Below the pieces are notes generated by a model. It ran no database searches. It had not been told where the DNA came from and was given only the letters and a program-made list of their open reading frames with translations. Shown here piece by piece: positions 25,266 to 33,147 of a stretch of DNA of 63,432 bases. How positions within the stretch are numbered: the stretch's first letter is position 1; each line of letters starts with the position of its first letter. Both the position numbers and the translations under genes were made by a program. The DNA comes from Poteriospumella lacustris (lineage: Eukaryota > Sar > Chrysophyceae > Chromulinales > Dinobryaceae), in the NCBI GenBank assembly GCA_008000375.1, contig SMOI01000162.1:1-63432 (forward strand), given 5' to 3'.

Positions 25266-27893
25266 TTACTCTTCATCTTCATCGGTTTTTTCAACGTATC
25301 CCTTAATCCCACCCTTAACGCCCTTTTTCGTAATTGGGTCCGTTCCATAAGATTCATCCTTGTAGTATGCGATGCCTATGGATTTCAATTCCTTAATCAT
25401 TTGTTTTCTATCCATTTCACCCACATAATTACTCACCAAGGAATCGAGTGACACTTTGGCCGTTTCAGCGTCGCTTGCTTTGTAGTGTTTCTTGAACCAA
25501 ACCGCAAATGGATTGTTTCCCATCTTCGTGTCGTTCGTTGCTTCCAAAAACTCGGCGGGAATGCGAGGCAATCCCTTCTCGTAATATTTCTTTGCATATT
25601 CAATGAACAAATGAACCAATTCAGCTCTGTAGTTGGCAAGCAACGTTTCAACTAAACACGTATCCGCTTTGAACTCCAACGATTCAGCATCATCCGTCTC
25701 TCGGTCAGCATCAAAGTGCGAACGGAACGTTAACTCTTTGTACCGATTGAAAACGGCACCGTTATCCTTTCCAACATTGAACATCACATTGGAACACAGA
25801 AATAGCTTGAACATTGGAATGAGTTCTCCTCTTGTTCCGAACAAGATTTCAAACGGAATGGGTTCACCTGCCCCTACGCACTTCACCAGCTCGGGCTTTA
25901 CTTTTTTGTTAGTGCCTTCGTCACAGTAGATAATACGCTTGTTTTTCCATCCAATAATGAACTTGTGCGAATTGTTGTAGTTCTCCTCAAACACCTTGTA
26001 CGGAGTAGCTTCCACCAACTTGGGAAACAAACCAGCTAAGATTTTGAACATGAAACTCTTACCGTTGTTACCCGCAGCCGTTTCAGTTTTGTCACGGAAA
26101 CAGAAGAACGCTTTTTCTCGTCCCGCATCACCCGTTAAACTGTAACCAAGAGCCGATAAACCATATTCCAAATGAGCCTCGGTGTTATTAAATATTTTTA
26201 TAAAATTAGCCCTCACTTTATCCCTGTTCTCTTTGTTTGATTCAGGAAGTGCAAGATAATCAATGTCGTTCACGAACGTAATGTAGTCATCTGGGGTGAT
26301 GGGTTTCGTTTTGCCAGTTTTCAAATCCAAAATGCAATCTCTGAACACAAACTTACCCTTGGTCTGGTCAAGCTTCTCCACAAACGTGTTGTCTTTGAGT
26401 AACTGACACAGATAGTCGTTTACCAACGTGTTCACGTAATTGCCTTTTCCCACTTTTTCGTAGTGCTTCTTGATTGCTTTCTCTTTCATTCCAATCTCCT
26501 TTTTCTTGTCCGCATCCGTTTCCGCCTTCCACTGATTCCACAACCGATTTTTTTCGTCTTCTATGCATTCTTGCAATAATTTTACAATTCTAAACTTGTC
26601 TGGTTTCGCCGTCTCCTCCCACACATTGGTCGAGTCGTTCAAAATAAACCATCCATGTCCCTTTTGATTTTCCCAATATTTATACGTGCTTTTTAAAGCT
26701 GGGCTGATTAGCTCGGCTATGTGGCGTTCGCCCTTCTCCAAGTCATCCAGTGTCACAACAATACAACCTCCGCTCATGGCATTTCGTGCGTCAATAATGG
26801 ATTGAATTACGTAGCATTTGTCTGCGGGATTGGTAGGAATAAACGGTTTCACTTTCATGGTGATTCGCAGACGTGTTTTTTCAAAAATGTACTTGTTCAT
26901 TTCTGCCACGTGAAAGTCCAAGTCTTTTCCTTCGGGACGAGGAGCGGTGAAACCGTCCATGCACAGGTCAATGCGGTTCGCTTCAAAGAGTCCAGCTTTC
27001 ACGCCGTAGTTGTAAGCATGTCGCAAGCATTCGTTTTCCAAAATGCCGCAGAAATAAGACATGGTGCGTGACTTTTTCTTATGAATAGGCAACTCCTCAT
27101 GGCCTTCTTCCACGGCACATACCAGTTTCACCAGTTCAGGGTTGGAATCATACACAAGGTCGGCAACACGTCTAATTTCCGTTTTAAACTCGTTATATTT
27201 AGGGTGCATTTTGGCCTTGTTCGCCACGGGTTTGGGAAGTTTGCCCTTCTTTTCATCGCCCGTTTCGATTTGCCTGAACCATGTGGTTTCTCCTCCTCCG
27301 TAAATGGTCAAATTGTGCAATTCCTTGATGTCGCCCTTGGTCAATCTAAACAATTGCGTTTCTTCGTCCGTTTCGCCAATGCAAGAGTGGTAGGCAATCA
27401 TTTCCTCGGCAATGGCATCAAAATTGTCAATGTATCTTTGGATGGCTGGAAGTCCGTTGGTGATGTTCAACTGATTTCCCACACAAACAAGCAAGGTGGG
27501 GTGTCCCTTGACCATGTCATAGTCCACCCAATTCGCTTGCTGATAGATGGTGTTTTTGATGTATTTGGAGTGGACACCTAAATTGCCGGATGCACAGAAC
27601 CCCTTGCTACTTTTGTCCACGTCGTTGGAAGAGTAACGTCTGCCAATGTCCTTTGGAGCTTTCCATTGAATGTGCAAAGTGTTGCCCCTCATTCGGTCAA
27701 CAATGTTGTTCTTAAAATGCGCCTTCATCGTGTCCGTGATTTTGCGATTGCCAAACTCGTCGGTTTCGGTGCATTCCAAAATGAGCTGTATCATTTGCCG
27801 GTCAATTTCATAGTGCCATTCCCCTTTCCATTCGGCGTACTTCGGCATTTTAGCGAGGTCGAGCGTCCACGAGTTTCCAATAAACAATTCCAT
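25266..27893 (-). CDS. TVpol-type polymerase fused to SF3 helicase
   Basis: 875 aa, start ATG 27893 after GTATACTC. The C-terminal half is a D5-like superfamily-3 helicase: Walker A AAGNNGKS (about 605), Walker B IIYCDE (about 657), then ELIPMFKLFLCSN and VFNRYKELTF. The N-terminal half has YDMVKGHPTLLV (about 125) and LCMDGF (about 309), which fit motifs A and C of the family-A-related TVpol seen in transpovirons and PLVs. Such proteins prime or copy and unwind the element DNA. I saw no separate polymerase. TVpol assignment is by motif only; the helicase is firm. The stop runs into AAAGTGAAACG. Confidence 0.82.
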   Translation of the reverse strand: MELFIGNSWTLDLAKMPKYAEWKGEWHYEIDRQMIQLILECTETDEFGNRKITDTMKAHFKNNIVDRMRGNTLHIQWKAPKDIGRRYSSNDVDKSSKGFCASGNLGVHSKYIKNTIYQQANWVDYDMVKGHPTLLVCVGNQLNITNGLPAIQRYIDNFDAIAEEMIAYHSCIGETDEETQLFRLTKGDIKELHNLTIYGGGETTWFRQIETGDEKKGKLPKPVANKAKMHPKYNEFKTEIRRVADLVYDSNPELVKLVCAVEEGHEELPIHKKKSRTMSYFCGILENECLRHAYNYGVKAGLFEANRIDLCMDGFTAPRPEGKDLDFHVAEMNKYIFEKTRLRITMKVKPFIPTNPADKCYVIQSIIDARNAMSGGCIVVTLDDLEKGERHIAELISPALKSTYKYWENQKGHGWFILNDSTNVWEETAKPDKFRIVKLLQECIEDEKNRLWNQWKAETDADKKKEIGMKEKAIKKHYEKVGKGNYVNTLVNDYLCQLLKDNTFVEKLDQTKGKFVFRDCILDLKTGKTKPITPDDYITFVNDIDYLALPESNKENRDKVRANFIKIFNNTEAHLEYGLSALGYSLTGDAGREKAFFCFRDKTETAAGNNGKSFMFKILAGLFPKLVEATPYKVFEENYNNSHKFIIGWKNKRIIYCDEGTNKKVKPELVKCVGAGEPIPFEILFGTRGELIPMFKLFLCSNVMFNVGKDNGAVFNRYKELTFRSHFDADRETDDAESLEFKADTCLVETLLANYRAELVHLFIEYAKKYYEKGLPRIPAEFLEATNDTKMGNNPFAVWFKKHYKASDAETAKVSLDSLVSNYVGEMDRKQMIKELKSIGIAYYKDESYGTDPITKKGVKGGIKGYVEKTDEDEE

Positions 27894-27980
27894 GAGTATA
27901 CATATCCTTGAGATAAAAACTTTAAGCCATTTTCAATTTTTTATTTGCCGGGGTAATCGGCCGATAAAAAATAACATGCA

Positions 27981-28208
27981 TTAATTTGACACCACTTTTT
28001 CCATGCATTTTTCTGCTTTTTTCTTGTGATAACGTTCCCTTGCTTTAGCAAGTCGCTCGGCGTATTTTGCCTCATCTTTTTTTATTTCCTCGTAGCATTG
28101 CCTCGCACGTTGCTGTTGTTTCTCTTGGTTTTTGTAATAGTATTTGCGTAAGCTCTCGATGTGTCTCTCGTAGTGTAAAAGTGCCTTTGCTGTAGTTGTG
28201 TTGTCCAT
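27981..28208 (-). CDS. small lysine-rich coiled-coil protein, 75 aa
   Basis: Start at ATG 28208 (MDNTTTAKALLHYERHIESL), with TATACTATAG 5-6 bases upstream. Long basic helix (YYYKNQEKQQQRARQCYEEI, then KARERYHKKKAEK). It resembles the 85-aa protein at 12311 (YYEKN, basic helices). Likely nucleic-acid binding or a histone-like condensing protein; inference from composition. Confidence 0.5.
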   Translation of the reverse strand: MDNTTTAKALLHYERHIESLRKYYYKNQEKQQQRARQCYEEIKKDEAKYAERLAKARERYHKKKAEKCMEKVVSN

Positions 28209-28269
28209 TTTTCCCTATAGTATAAACATGGAAAATATTTTTAAGCGACTTTCAATTTTTTTCCCCAAG

Positions 28270-28396
28270 CTTTCCCGACTTTCCCCACTTTCCTCTAAAA
28301 TGGAAAGTATTCTTACGATTGAGTTATTTGTTGTTGGAATGAGATTTATTTTGTTTTTTAGGGGAAAGTGAGGAAAGAGGAAAGGAAAGAGGAAAG
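28270..28396. repeat. family C inverted-repeat unit 2
   Basis: CTTTCCCGACTTTCCCCACT arm, core GAGTTATTTGTTGTTGG, arm AGGGGAAAGTGAGGAAAGAG. Near-identical to unit 3. Confidence 0.85.
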
Positions 28397-28418
28397 TGAC
28401 ATGATGATGATGACCCCC

Positions 28419-28443
28419 AAGTTTCGGATGCATCGTCCCAAAA
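28419..28443. repeat. family D palindrome, copy 5 (degenerate)
   Basis: AAGTTTCGGATGCATCGTCC then CAAAA, preceded by GTGACATGATGATGATGACC. Confidence 0.6.
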
Positions 28444-28502
28444 CCGTTTCACTTTTTCATTCACCTTTTTGTGTGAAGAGCATCATCCAAATGTTTCCCC
28501 TT

Positions 28503-28630
28503 CTTTCCCGACTTTCCCCACTTTCCTCTAAAATGGAAAGTATTTCTAAGATTGAGTTATTTGTTGTTGGGAAGAGATTAGTTTTGTAATTTAGGGGAAA
28601 GTGAGGAAAGAGGAAAGGAAAGAGGAAAGT
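28503..28630. repeat. family C inverted-repeat unit 3
   Basis: Same arms and core as unit 2, with small changes (GGGAAGAGATTAGTTTTG in the core). It abuts the AAAGTGAAACG motif at the integrase stop. Confidence 0.85.
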
Positions 28631-28641
28631 CGTTTCACTTT

Positions 28642-29982
28642 TTAGTAATCCACGTCATTGGCATTCGGTTCCACGCCGTTGAGTTTCAATGCACCAATCA
28701 TATCAATGTCTACATCCGATGCGTTTTTTCCTGTGTATAAAAGCAACTCGGATGCGTAGAACATTTGCGGTTTTCCGTTTTTGGACAGCACCACGCCATC
28801 CTCGTTTTCTAACATATATCGCTTTCGTTCCAATACGCCAGTGCGTGGAATGATGACACGATTTACCACGAATAGCTCGGGTGTGTAGGAAACAACGATT
28901 TGTTTCGTGTTCTTATCTTTCACCAGTTTGCGTATATTTGCGAATATACTTGACATTTTTACACGCACAAGCTGCCCAACTTGCAAGTTATCTTCTTCTT
29001 TGAATTGCTCCAGTTTCCGTTTGCCTCTCTTCACTAACTCTGCTCGTGCTTTGTACTTTGCGTCCGTCGGTAGCATGCGTTGCTCGTCCTTCTCGGCTGT
29101 CCAAATGTCGGCGGGGGCGTTACCGACGGACGAATTGTATGCACTGTTCTTGTTGTCGCCGATTTTATCAATGATATTATACCAAACTTTGTTGTGATTT
29201 CTTACGAAAAATGCATGCATAATCTTGCGTATTTCTTTATTCATACGTTCCACGACGCCGTTCGCCTCGGGTGAGTAAGAGCGAGTGAAATGTTGTTTTA
29301 TGTGATTTTCCGTGCAAAATTGTTCAAAATCTCCGAGCCATTCGGTTCCATTGTCGCTGAGCAAATGGTCGGGGGCGATGCCGTTTCGGTTGATAATTCC
29401 ACGTAAAGCGGCAGCTGTATCGGCGGCTTCTTTGCGTTTCAATTTGGAAAGAAACACGTGGCGACTGAACACGTCCACGACGACGACGATATACCTCCAA
29501 CCACGGTTGTGCTTTAACAAGTTATTCATATCCACCAAATCAATGCACCACATGTCATTTACGTGGTCGGCGATGATTGGCTTGTTAATTCGTTTGGCCA
29601 TGTTCTGCGTCATTTGATACTCGCCCTTGGATTGCAAATACTCCTTCACATCATTGCGTTTAATTCCAATGTACTTTGTGCATGCATATTTGTAAAATTG
29701 GTTGATTCCCTTGCCGAATGTGTTGCTGTCATCGCTAAACATTTCATCCAAAATCTTGCGTTTATGTGCGTCATCCTCCAACACGATTAGATTGCTTGGC
29801 TTGTAAATGAGCTGTTGTTTTTTCAGTGCAAATTGCTTATAAATTGGTTTGGTTGCGAACTTCTGAGCGTATTCCTCATTATCATATGTGCGTTTGTTGT
29901 GCAGATACTTTTTGAGTTCCATGATTGCGTTGCTGTCTTGTGAAAACAAGTTATTGAGTGTGTTCATCAATTGTGTGGTCAT
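28642..29982 (-). CDS. retroviral-type (rve) DDE integrase
   Basis: 446 aa, start ATG 29982. Catalytic core: Asp148 (WCIDLVDM), Asp210 (LLSDNGTEW) and Glu245 (EANGVVERMNKE), a D-D(35)E arrangement. The N-terminus is helical and the C-terminus has an SH3-like QVGQLVRVKM region. This is the Maverick/Polinton/mavirus integrase family, which inserts the element with a short (5-6 bp) target duplication. Its presence beside a tyrosine recombinase is notable, because the flanking 54-bp repeats look like the product of the latter. All three acidic residues are present, so it may be active. Confidence 0.92.
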   Translation of the reverse strand: MTTQLMNTLNNLFSQDSNAIMELKKYLHNKRTYDNEEYAQKFATKPIYKQFALKKQQLIYKPSNLIVLEDDAHKRKILDEMFSDDSNTFGKGINQFYKYACTKYIGIKRNDVKEYLQSKGEYQMTQNMAKRINKPIIADHVNDMWCIDLVDMNNLLKHNRGWRYIVVVVDVFSRHVFLSKLKRKEAADTAAALRGIINRNGIAPDHLLSDNGTEWLGDFEQFCTENHIKQHFTRSYSPEANGVVERMNKEIRKIMHAFFVRNHNKVWYNIIDKIGDNKNSAYNSSVGNAPADIWTAEKDEQRMLPTDAKYKARAELVKRGKRKLEQFKEEDNLQVGQLVRVKMSSIFANIRKLVKDKNTKQIVVSYTPELFVVNRVIIPRTGVLERKRYMLENEDGVVLSKNGKPQMFYASELLLYTGKNASDVDIDMIGALKLNGVEPNANDVDY

Positions 29983-30171
29983 TACTATTCAATGGGTGGA
30001 GATAATATACTTATGTGCAAAATATTGGGTGGGGTGTGACATGATGACGATGACGCACCAAGTTTCGGACGCTCGTCCAGGATTTCAAAAAAACCCGTTT
30101 TTTGAAAAACGCGTTTTTCAGCAGGTGCGTCGTTCACCAACTCGTTCGATTTGTTCGCCATCACAAAACAA
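29983..30171. promoter_or_regulatory. divergent control region at the element's right end
   Basis: Between divergent integrase and cargo genes. It contains family D copy 6 (30060-30080) preceded by GTGACATGATGACGATGACG, the AAAAAACCCGTTTTTT inverted run, and the perfect 18-bp palindrome TGAAAAACGCGTTTTTCA (30103-30120), a possible operator. Confidence 0.45.
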
Positions 30172-31224
30172 ATGTGTGACGTTTTGGACATTGAGCAGCA
30201 AATTGAGACATTGGGAGGGCAGCAAGGCAACCGAAAAGAGGTTCTAAAGCTCTTCATTTCGGTGGTGGATGCCTCTCATGGTCTGTCGCAGATAGTGGAT
30301 TTGGTCATTCGCAAGGGAATCTTTCCTCGCACGTTGGCCGAGTTCAATTGTCAGCAAGAAAAATACAAGCAGGAGTATTTGGAAATTAGATATACCGACT
30401 ATAAAGATGTGAAACGGAAAAGAGAAAAATTGTCGGGCAAACATCTGGCTGCTGGCAGCGACGAACAAGAAGAACGACATCGTTTGAACAAGCAATGGGA
30501 TAAAATGGAAAAAGCGGCTACCCGATACATTAAGTCTGTTCGTTTGAAGTTATACATTGAAAAAAGTGAAACGGCTGAAATGAACTATCGCACTCCATCA
30601 TCAAGTGGAAAGAAAAAAGGAAGACCGAAGTCAGCATCATCGCAAAAATCAAAAATGGCGGTTTCATCGCAAAAAAGGTCATCAGCATCATCATCTCCAT
30701 CAGAATCCTCATCTCGGTCGGTTTCACCAAAACCGACCAGACTCAGCTTTGCGGACACAATGGAGTTATGCTTCGCCAACTTCAACGCCGGTTGTGCTGT
30801 CACCGAGCCACCGCCAGCCACAGCCACAGCCACTGCCGCTGCCGCTGCCACAGCCAAGCAGCCAGCCACAGCCAAGCAGCCAGCCACAGCCAAGCAGCCA
30901 GCAGTGGCCCCTGCTGTCGATTTCACCAGCTCAGCAATTGAAATGGCGAGGGGCCATGTCCCATTTGAAATTGTGCATGTCTTTTCTCACGAACGTGTGA
31001 CTGATGTAGAGAGCTGCATTTCAACTGGAAGCCGGTGGACGCTGCTCGTTCCAGCATTGATGCTTGGGACTTCTCGGTTGGAGGCAGTGCGTCCTCACAT
31101 TGGAGCGATGGGTTTGTTTCCCCGCTTGGAGCGAGATGGCATTGCGTCACCGTGGTGCTTGCTGTTCAGTCGTCATGGGTGGCCTGCTGCAGGAGAAAAC
31201 AAGTTTGTGTCGTTCGTAATCTAA
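30172..31224 (+). CDS. unknown right-end cargo protein, 350 aa
   Basis: Start at ATG 30172 (MCDVLDIEQQIETL); the frame upstream opens only at TTG. The N-terminal ~140 residues are helical and charged (KRKREKLSGKH). A basic Ser/Lys-rich linker (SSSGKKKGRPKSASSQKSK) with an AT-hook-like GRPK follows, then an Ala/Thr/Pro/Gln repeat (ATAKQP three times). The last ~100 residues look globular but match nothing I know. Base composition is more GC-rich than the rest of the element, so it may be host-derived cargo. No function assigned. It is the only gene right of the integrase. Confidence 0.55.
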   Translation: MCDVLDIEQQIETLGGQQGNRKEVLKLFISVVDASHGLSQIVDLVIRKGIFPRTLAEFNCQQEKYKQEYLEIRYTDYKDVKRKREKLSGKHLAAGSDEQEERHRLNKQWDKMEKAATRYIKSVRLKLYIEKSETAEMNYRTPSSSGKKKGRPKSASSQKSKMAVSSQKRSSASSSPSESSSRSVSPKPTRLSFADTMELCFANFNAGCAVTEPPPATATATAAAAATAKQPATAKQPATAKQPAVAPAVDFTSSAIEMARGHVPFEIVHVFSHERVTDVESCISTGSRWTLLVPALMLGTSRLEAVRPHIGAMGLFPRLERDGIASPWCLLFSRHGWPAAGENKFVSFVI

Positions 31225-31255
31225 GTACAATATAATTATGAATTACTTCTGAACC

Positions 31256-31309
31256 TGAGGCAACCCGGAGCCATATATGAAATCATATATGGCCCCGGGG
31301 CTTCGCAGG
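31256..31309 (+). repeat. right direct repeat, candidate attR
   Basis: Same 54 bp as 6098-6151 in the same orientation with one central mismatch. Host sequence resumes at 31310. Confidence 0.75.
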
Positions 31310-31427
31310 TTGAGTGCTATGTAACTGATGTAATGGCTTCGAATACTTGGTGTGTTTGATGCGCAGGAGTTTTCCTCAGTTGCCAAGACATCCATCTTAC
31401 CTGAAGATGTCTGCAGATACGTGAGCC

Positions 31428-32363
31428 TTATACCTTGATCGAAGAGTCTTCTTGAGATTCCATCTTTCGCGACTGTGGGGCTTTCCCGGAAGTCCACCAT
31501 ATTGGGGAGCGGGAGCTGTTGGGCAAGTCCGACGAAGGTGATGAGGGCAAAGAGGGTCTGTTCGAAGTACTTTGAGTTGGCGATGTGTTCAAGGCTGTTG
31601 GCGTGGAAGTGGGAAATGATGAAGGAATGGATGTTGGTGCTTCTGTTGGACGAGAGGGGAAAGACGTGGGAATACTCGACGGCGCACTCACGAAGATTGT
31701 GAATCCAGGAGTAGGTTCAGAAGTGGGTAAGATTGATTCAGAGGGAGTGACGGTGGGGGTAGCAGAAGGAGTAGCAGAGGGCCGTCGTGAACGGCGAGTG
31801 GGGCTCGCAGTTGGTCTGGCAGTTGTTGGTGCTCTTGTGAGTCGAACAGATGGAGTTGCTGTCGGGCGCCGTGTTCTGAGAGTAGGGGTTCGAGTTGGCG
31901 ACAGAGTGGGATTTATCGAAGGACTTTCGGTGGGAATTTCGGAAGGGCTCTCAGTAGGAATTTCGGAGGGGCTCTCAGTAGGAATTTCGGAGGGGCTCTC
32001 AGTGGGATTCTCCGTTGGTGTCTGCGAAGGTTCAACGGATGGCATCTCAGTTGGCTCAATAGAAGGCTCAATCGATGGCAACTCTGTTGGAGTGAACGAT
32101 GGAGACGCAGTTGGCTCAACGGTTGGGGCCGCCGATGGAACCTCCGTGGGAAGTAGTGACGGGGACTCAGTGGGCGGTGAAGTTGGGCATTGGGGAATAT
32201 AGCATTGGCAGCCACAAACGCAGTAGGATCCATCCGTTGAGTTACCCAGATCAGTCACAGCCATGATATCGGAAACATTCGACGAAGCAAAGTCCTCGTA
32301 CGTCAAGGCATGAGCCATGAGGTAAGCGACAAGGACCGCGACAGTACTTACTTGTAGTTTCAT
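31428..32363 (-). CDS. secreted PT/SP-repeat protein
   Basis: 311 aa from ATG 32363 (MKLQVSTVAVLVAYLMAHAL), which opens a signal peptide; the longer frame upstream lacks one. After a short Cys cluster (YCVCGCQCYIPQCP) comes a long low-complexity domain of P-T-x-x-P-S and PTESPSEI repeats, typical of extracellular or cell-wall O-glycosylated stalks in protists. The C-terminus loses the repeat. The related small gene at 32836 shares the Cys cluster. Function is likely structural or adhesive; uncertain. It is close to the right edge of the element. Confidence 0.65.
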   Translation of the reverse strand: MKLQVSTVAVLVAYLMAHALTYEDFASSNVSDIMAVTDLGNSTDGSYCVCGCQCYIPQCPTSPPTESPSLLPTEVPSAAPTVEPTASPSFTPTELPSIEPSIEPTEMPSVEPSQTPTENPTESPSEIPTESPSEIPTESPSEIPTESPSINPTLSPTRTPTLRTRRPTATPSVRLTRAPTTARPTASPTRRSRRPSATPSATPTVTPSESILPTSEPTPGFTIFVSAPSSIPTSFPSRPTEAPTSIPSSFPTSTPTALNTSPTQSTSNRPSLPSSPSSDLPNSSRSPIWWTSGKAPQSRKMESQEDSSIKV

Positions 32364-32835
32364 TGTCTGAACGTGATGAAGCACAAATGGGTAGGGTACT
32401 TCTGTCCAATCGATTGTGATTGATTCAGCCACGAAGATTGACCAGTGGCTCTGACGACGTTGCCGCACCTTTCGATTTGAAAAGACAATAGTCCCTCCTC
32501 CTTGTGTCCTTTTCATGTTCATGCCGCTATCCTCATGTGGCGGCTTCAACGTACCTCAAGGAGCTTCAACGGCACAAAAGTACGTTAGACTTGTATTCAA
32601 ACCACACGACGTCCATCTCCATCTCCTCTTTATCTACCATTGTGACCCCTTCCATGGAGAAGTTCTGATATAGAACTGCGTAAAAGCCGAAACTTAATAT
32701 GAAGTTACAAATCAACAATGATATCGATTGAATCCTTCCATGTACGAAGATATAGAAATCAAGGAGGTCGTGTGAACAACAAAATACGTTAAGCGGAACG
32801 CACACTACAGCTGTACAAACCATCACACGAAACAA
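32364..32835. other. intergenic, no gene supported
   Basis: Between the two secreted-protein genes. An ORF at 32566-32835 is hydrophobic without other support; I leave it out. Confidence 0.4.
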
Positions 32836-33147
32836 TTAAACTGGAGACAAGGTTGGCCGTGGAACAGGAATGGATATTGTATTTACCATAGTTGGCTCCA
32901 TGCTCTCAGTCGGAGTTGAGGATATCGACGGTGTTTGACTTACCCCTGCGGTTGGAGTAGACGAAGGAATTTGAACTCCAGCACCGCTAGGTTCAGACGT
33001 ACCGATCGTATTGGCACAAACCGGTACAGAGCAAGTACAAGAACAACTAGGATCGATGTTTAAATCGTCTAACAAGGTTGCACTTGTGGAAGTCAGCATG
33101 ACAATAGATAGAGTTGCGAGTAAAGCCCAGCCAAATACGAGCATCAT
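32836..33147 (-). CDS. small secreted protein, paralogue of the PT-repeat protein
   Basis: 103 aa from ATG 33147 (MMLVFGWALLATLSIVML), a signal peptide. A Cys cluster (CSCTCSVPVC) parallels that of the preceding gene (CVCGCQCYIPQC), followed by a short Ser/Thr/Pro tail (PSSTPTAGVSQTPS). It looks like a short version of the same family: secreted, with a disulfide knot and O-glycosylated tail. Tandem position supports gene duplication. Confidence 0.6.
   Translation of the reverse strand: MMLVFGWALLATLSIVMLTSTSATLLDDLNIDPSCSCTCSVPVCANTIGTSEPSGAGVQIPSSTPTAGVSQTPSISSTPTESMEPTMVNTISIPVPRPTLSPV

Larger units (their letters stand above)
28209..28641. other. repeat-rich intergenic region (two family C units, family D)
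   Basis: Between the integrase 3' end and the 75-aa gene start. From the integrase side: AAAGTGAAACG after the stop, C unit 3 (28503-28630), a second AAAAAGTGAAACGGTTTT (28443-28458, minus strand), family D copy 5 (28419-28443), C unit 2 (28270-28396). ORFs crossing it are repeat artefacts. Confidence 0.7.
6098..31309. mobile_element. integrated Polinton-like virus / virophage-like element, about 25.2 kb
   Basis: Bounded by 54-bp direct repeats (6098-6151 and 31256-31309). It contains the full PLV/virophage morphogenesis set: major capsid protein, penton-like minor capsid protein, FtsK/HerA ATPase and adenain-like protease. A TVpol-SF3 helicase provides replication, and there are two unrelated recombinases (tyrosine recombinase and rve integrase). 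The genes lack introns, use a shared TATA-near-ATG signal and share repeat families absent from the flanks. No frame is visibly broken. The element lacks a recognisable protein-primed PolB and long Maverick-type terminal inverted repeats, so PLV is a better label than classic Maverick/Polinton. The boundaries rest on the repeats. Confidence 0.9.

Noticed and set aside
28215-28640. ORFs of 72-73 aa in the family C/D repeat region
   Set aside because: They consist of repeat arms (GGAAAG runs) and recur with the repeat units.
6152-31255. Maverick-type long terminal inverted repeats and PolB
   Set aside because: I compared both ends and found direct repeats but no inverted terminal repeat, and found no protein-primed PolB motifs in any large frame.
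31585-32202. 205-aa Gly/Val/Ser-rich plus-strand ORF
   Set aside because: Exact antisense of the PT-repeat secreted protein; periodic repeats open several frames.
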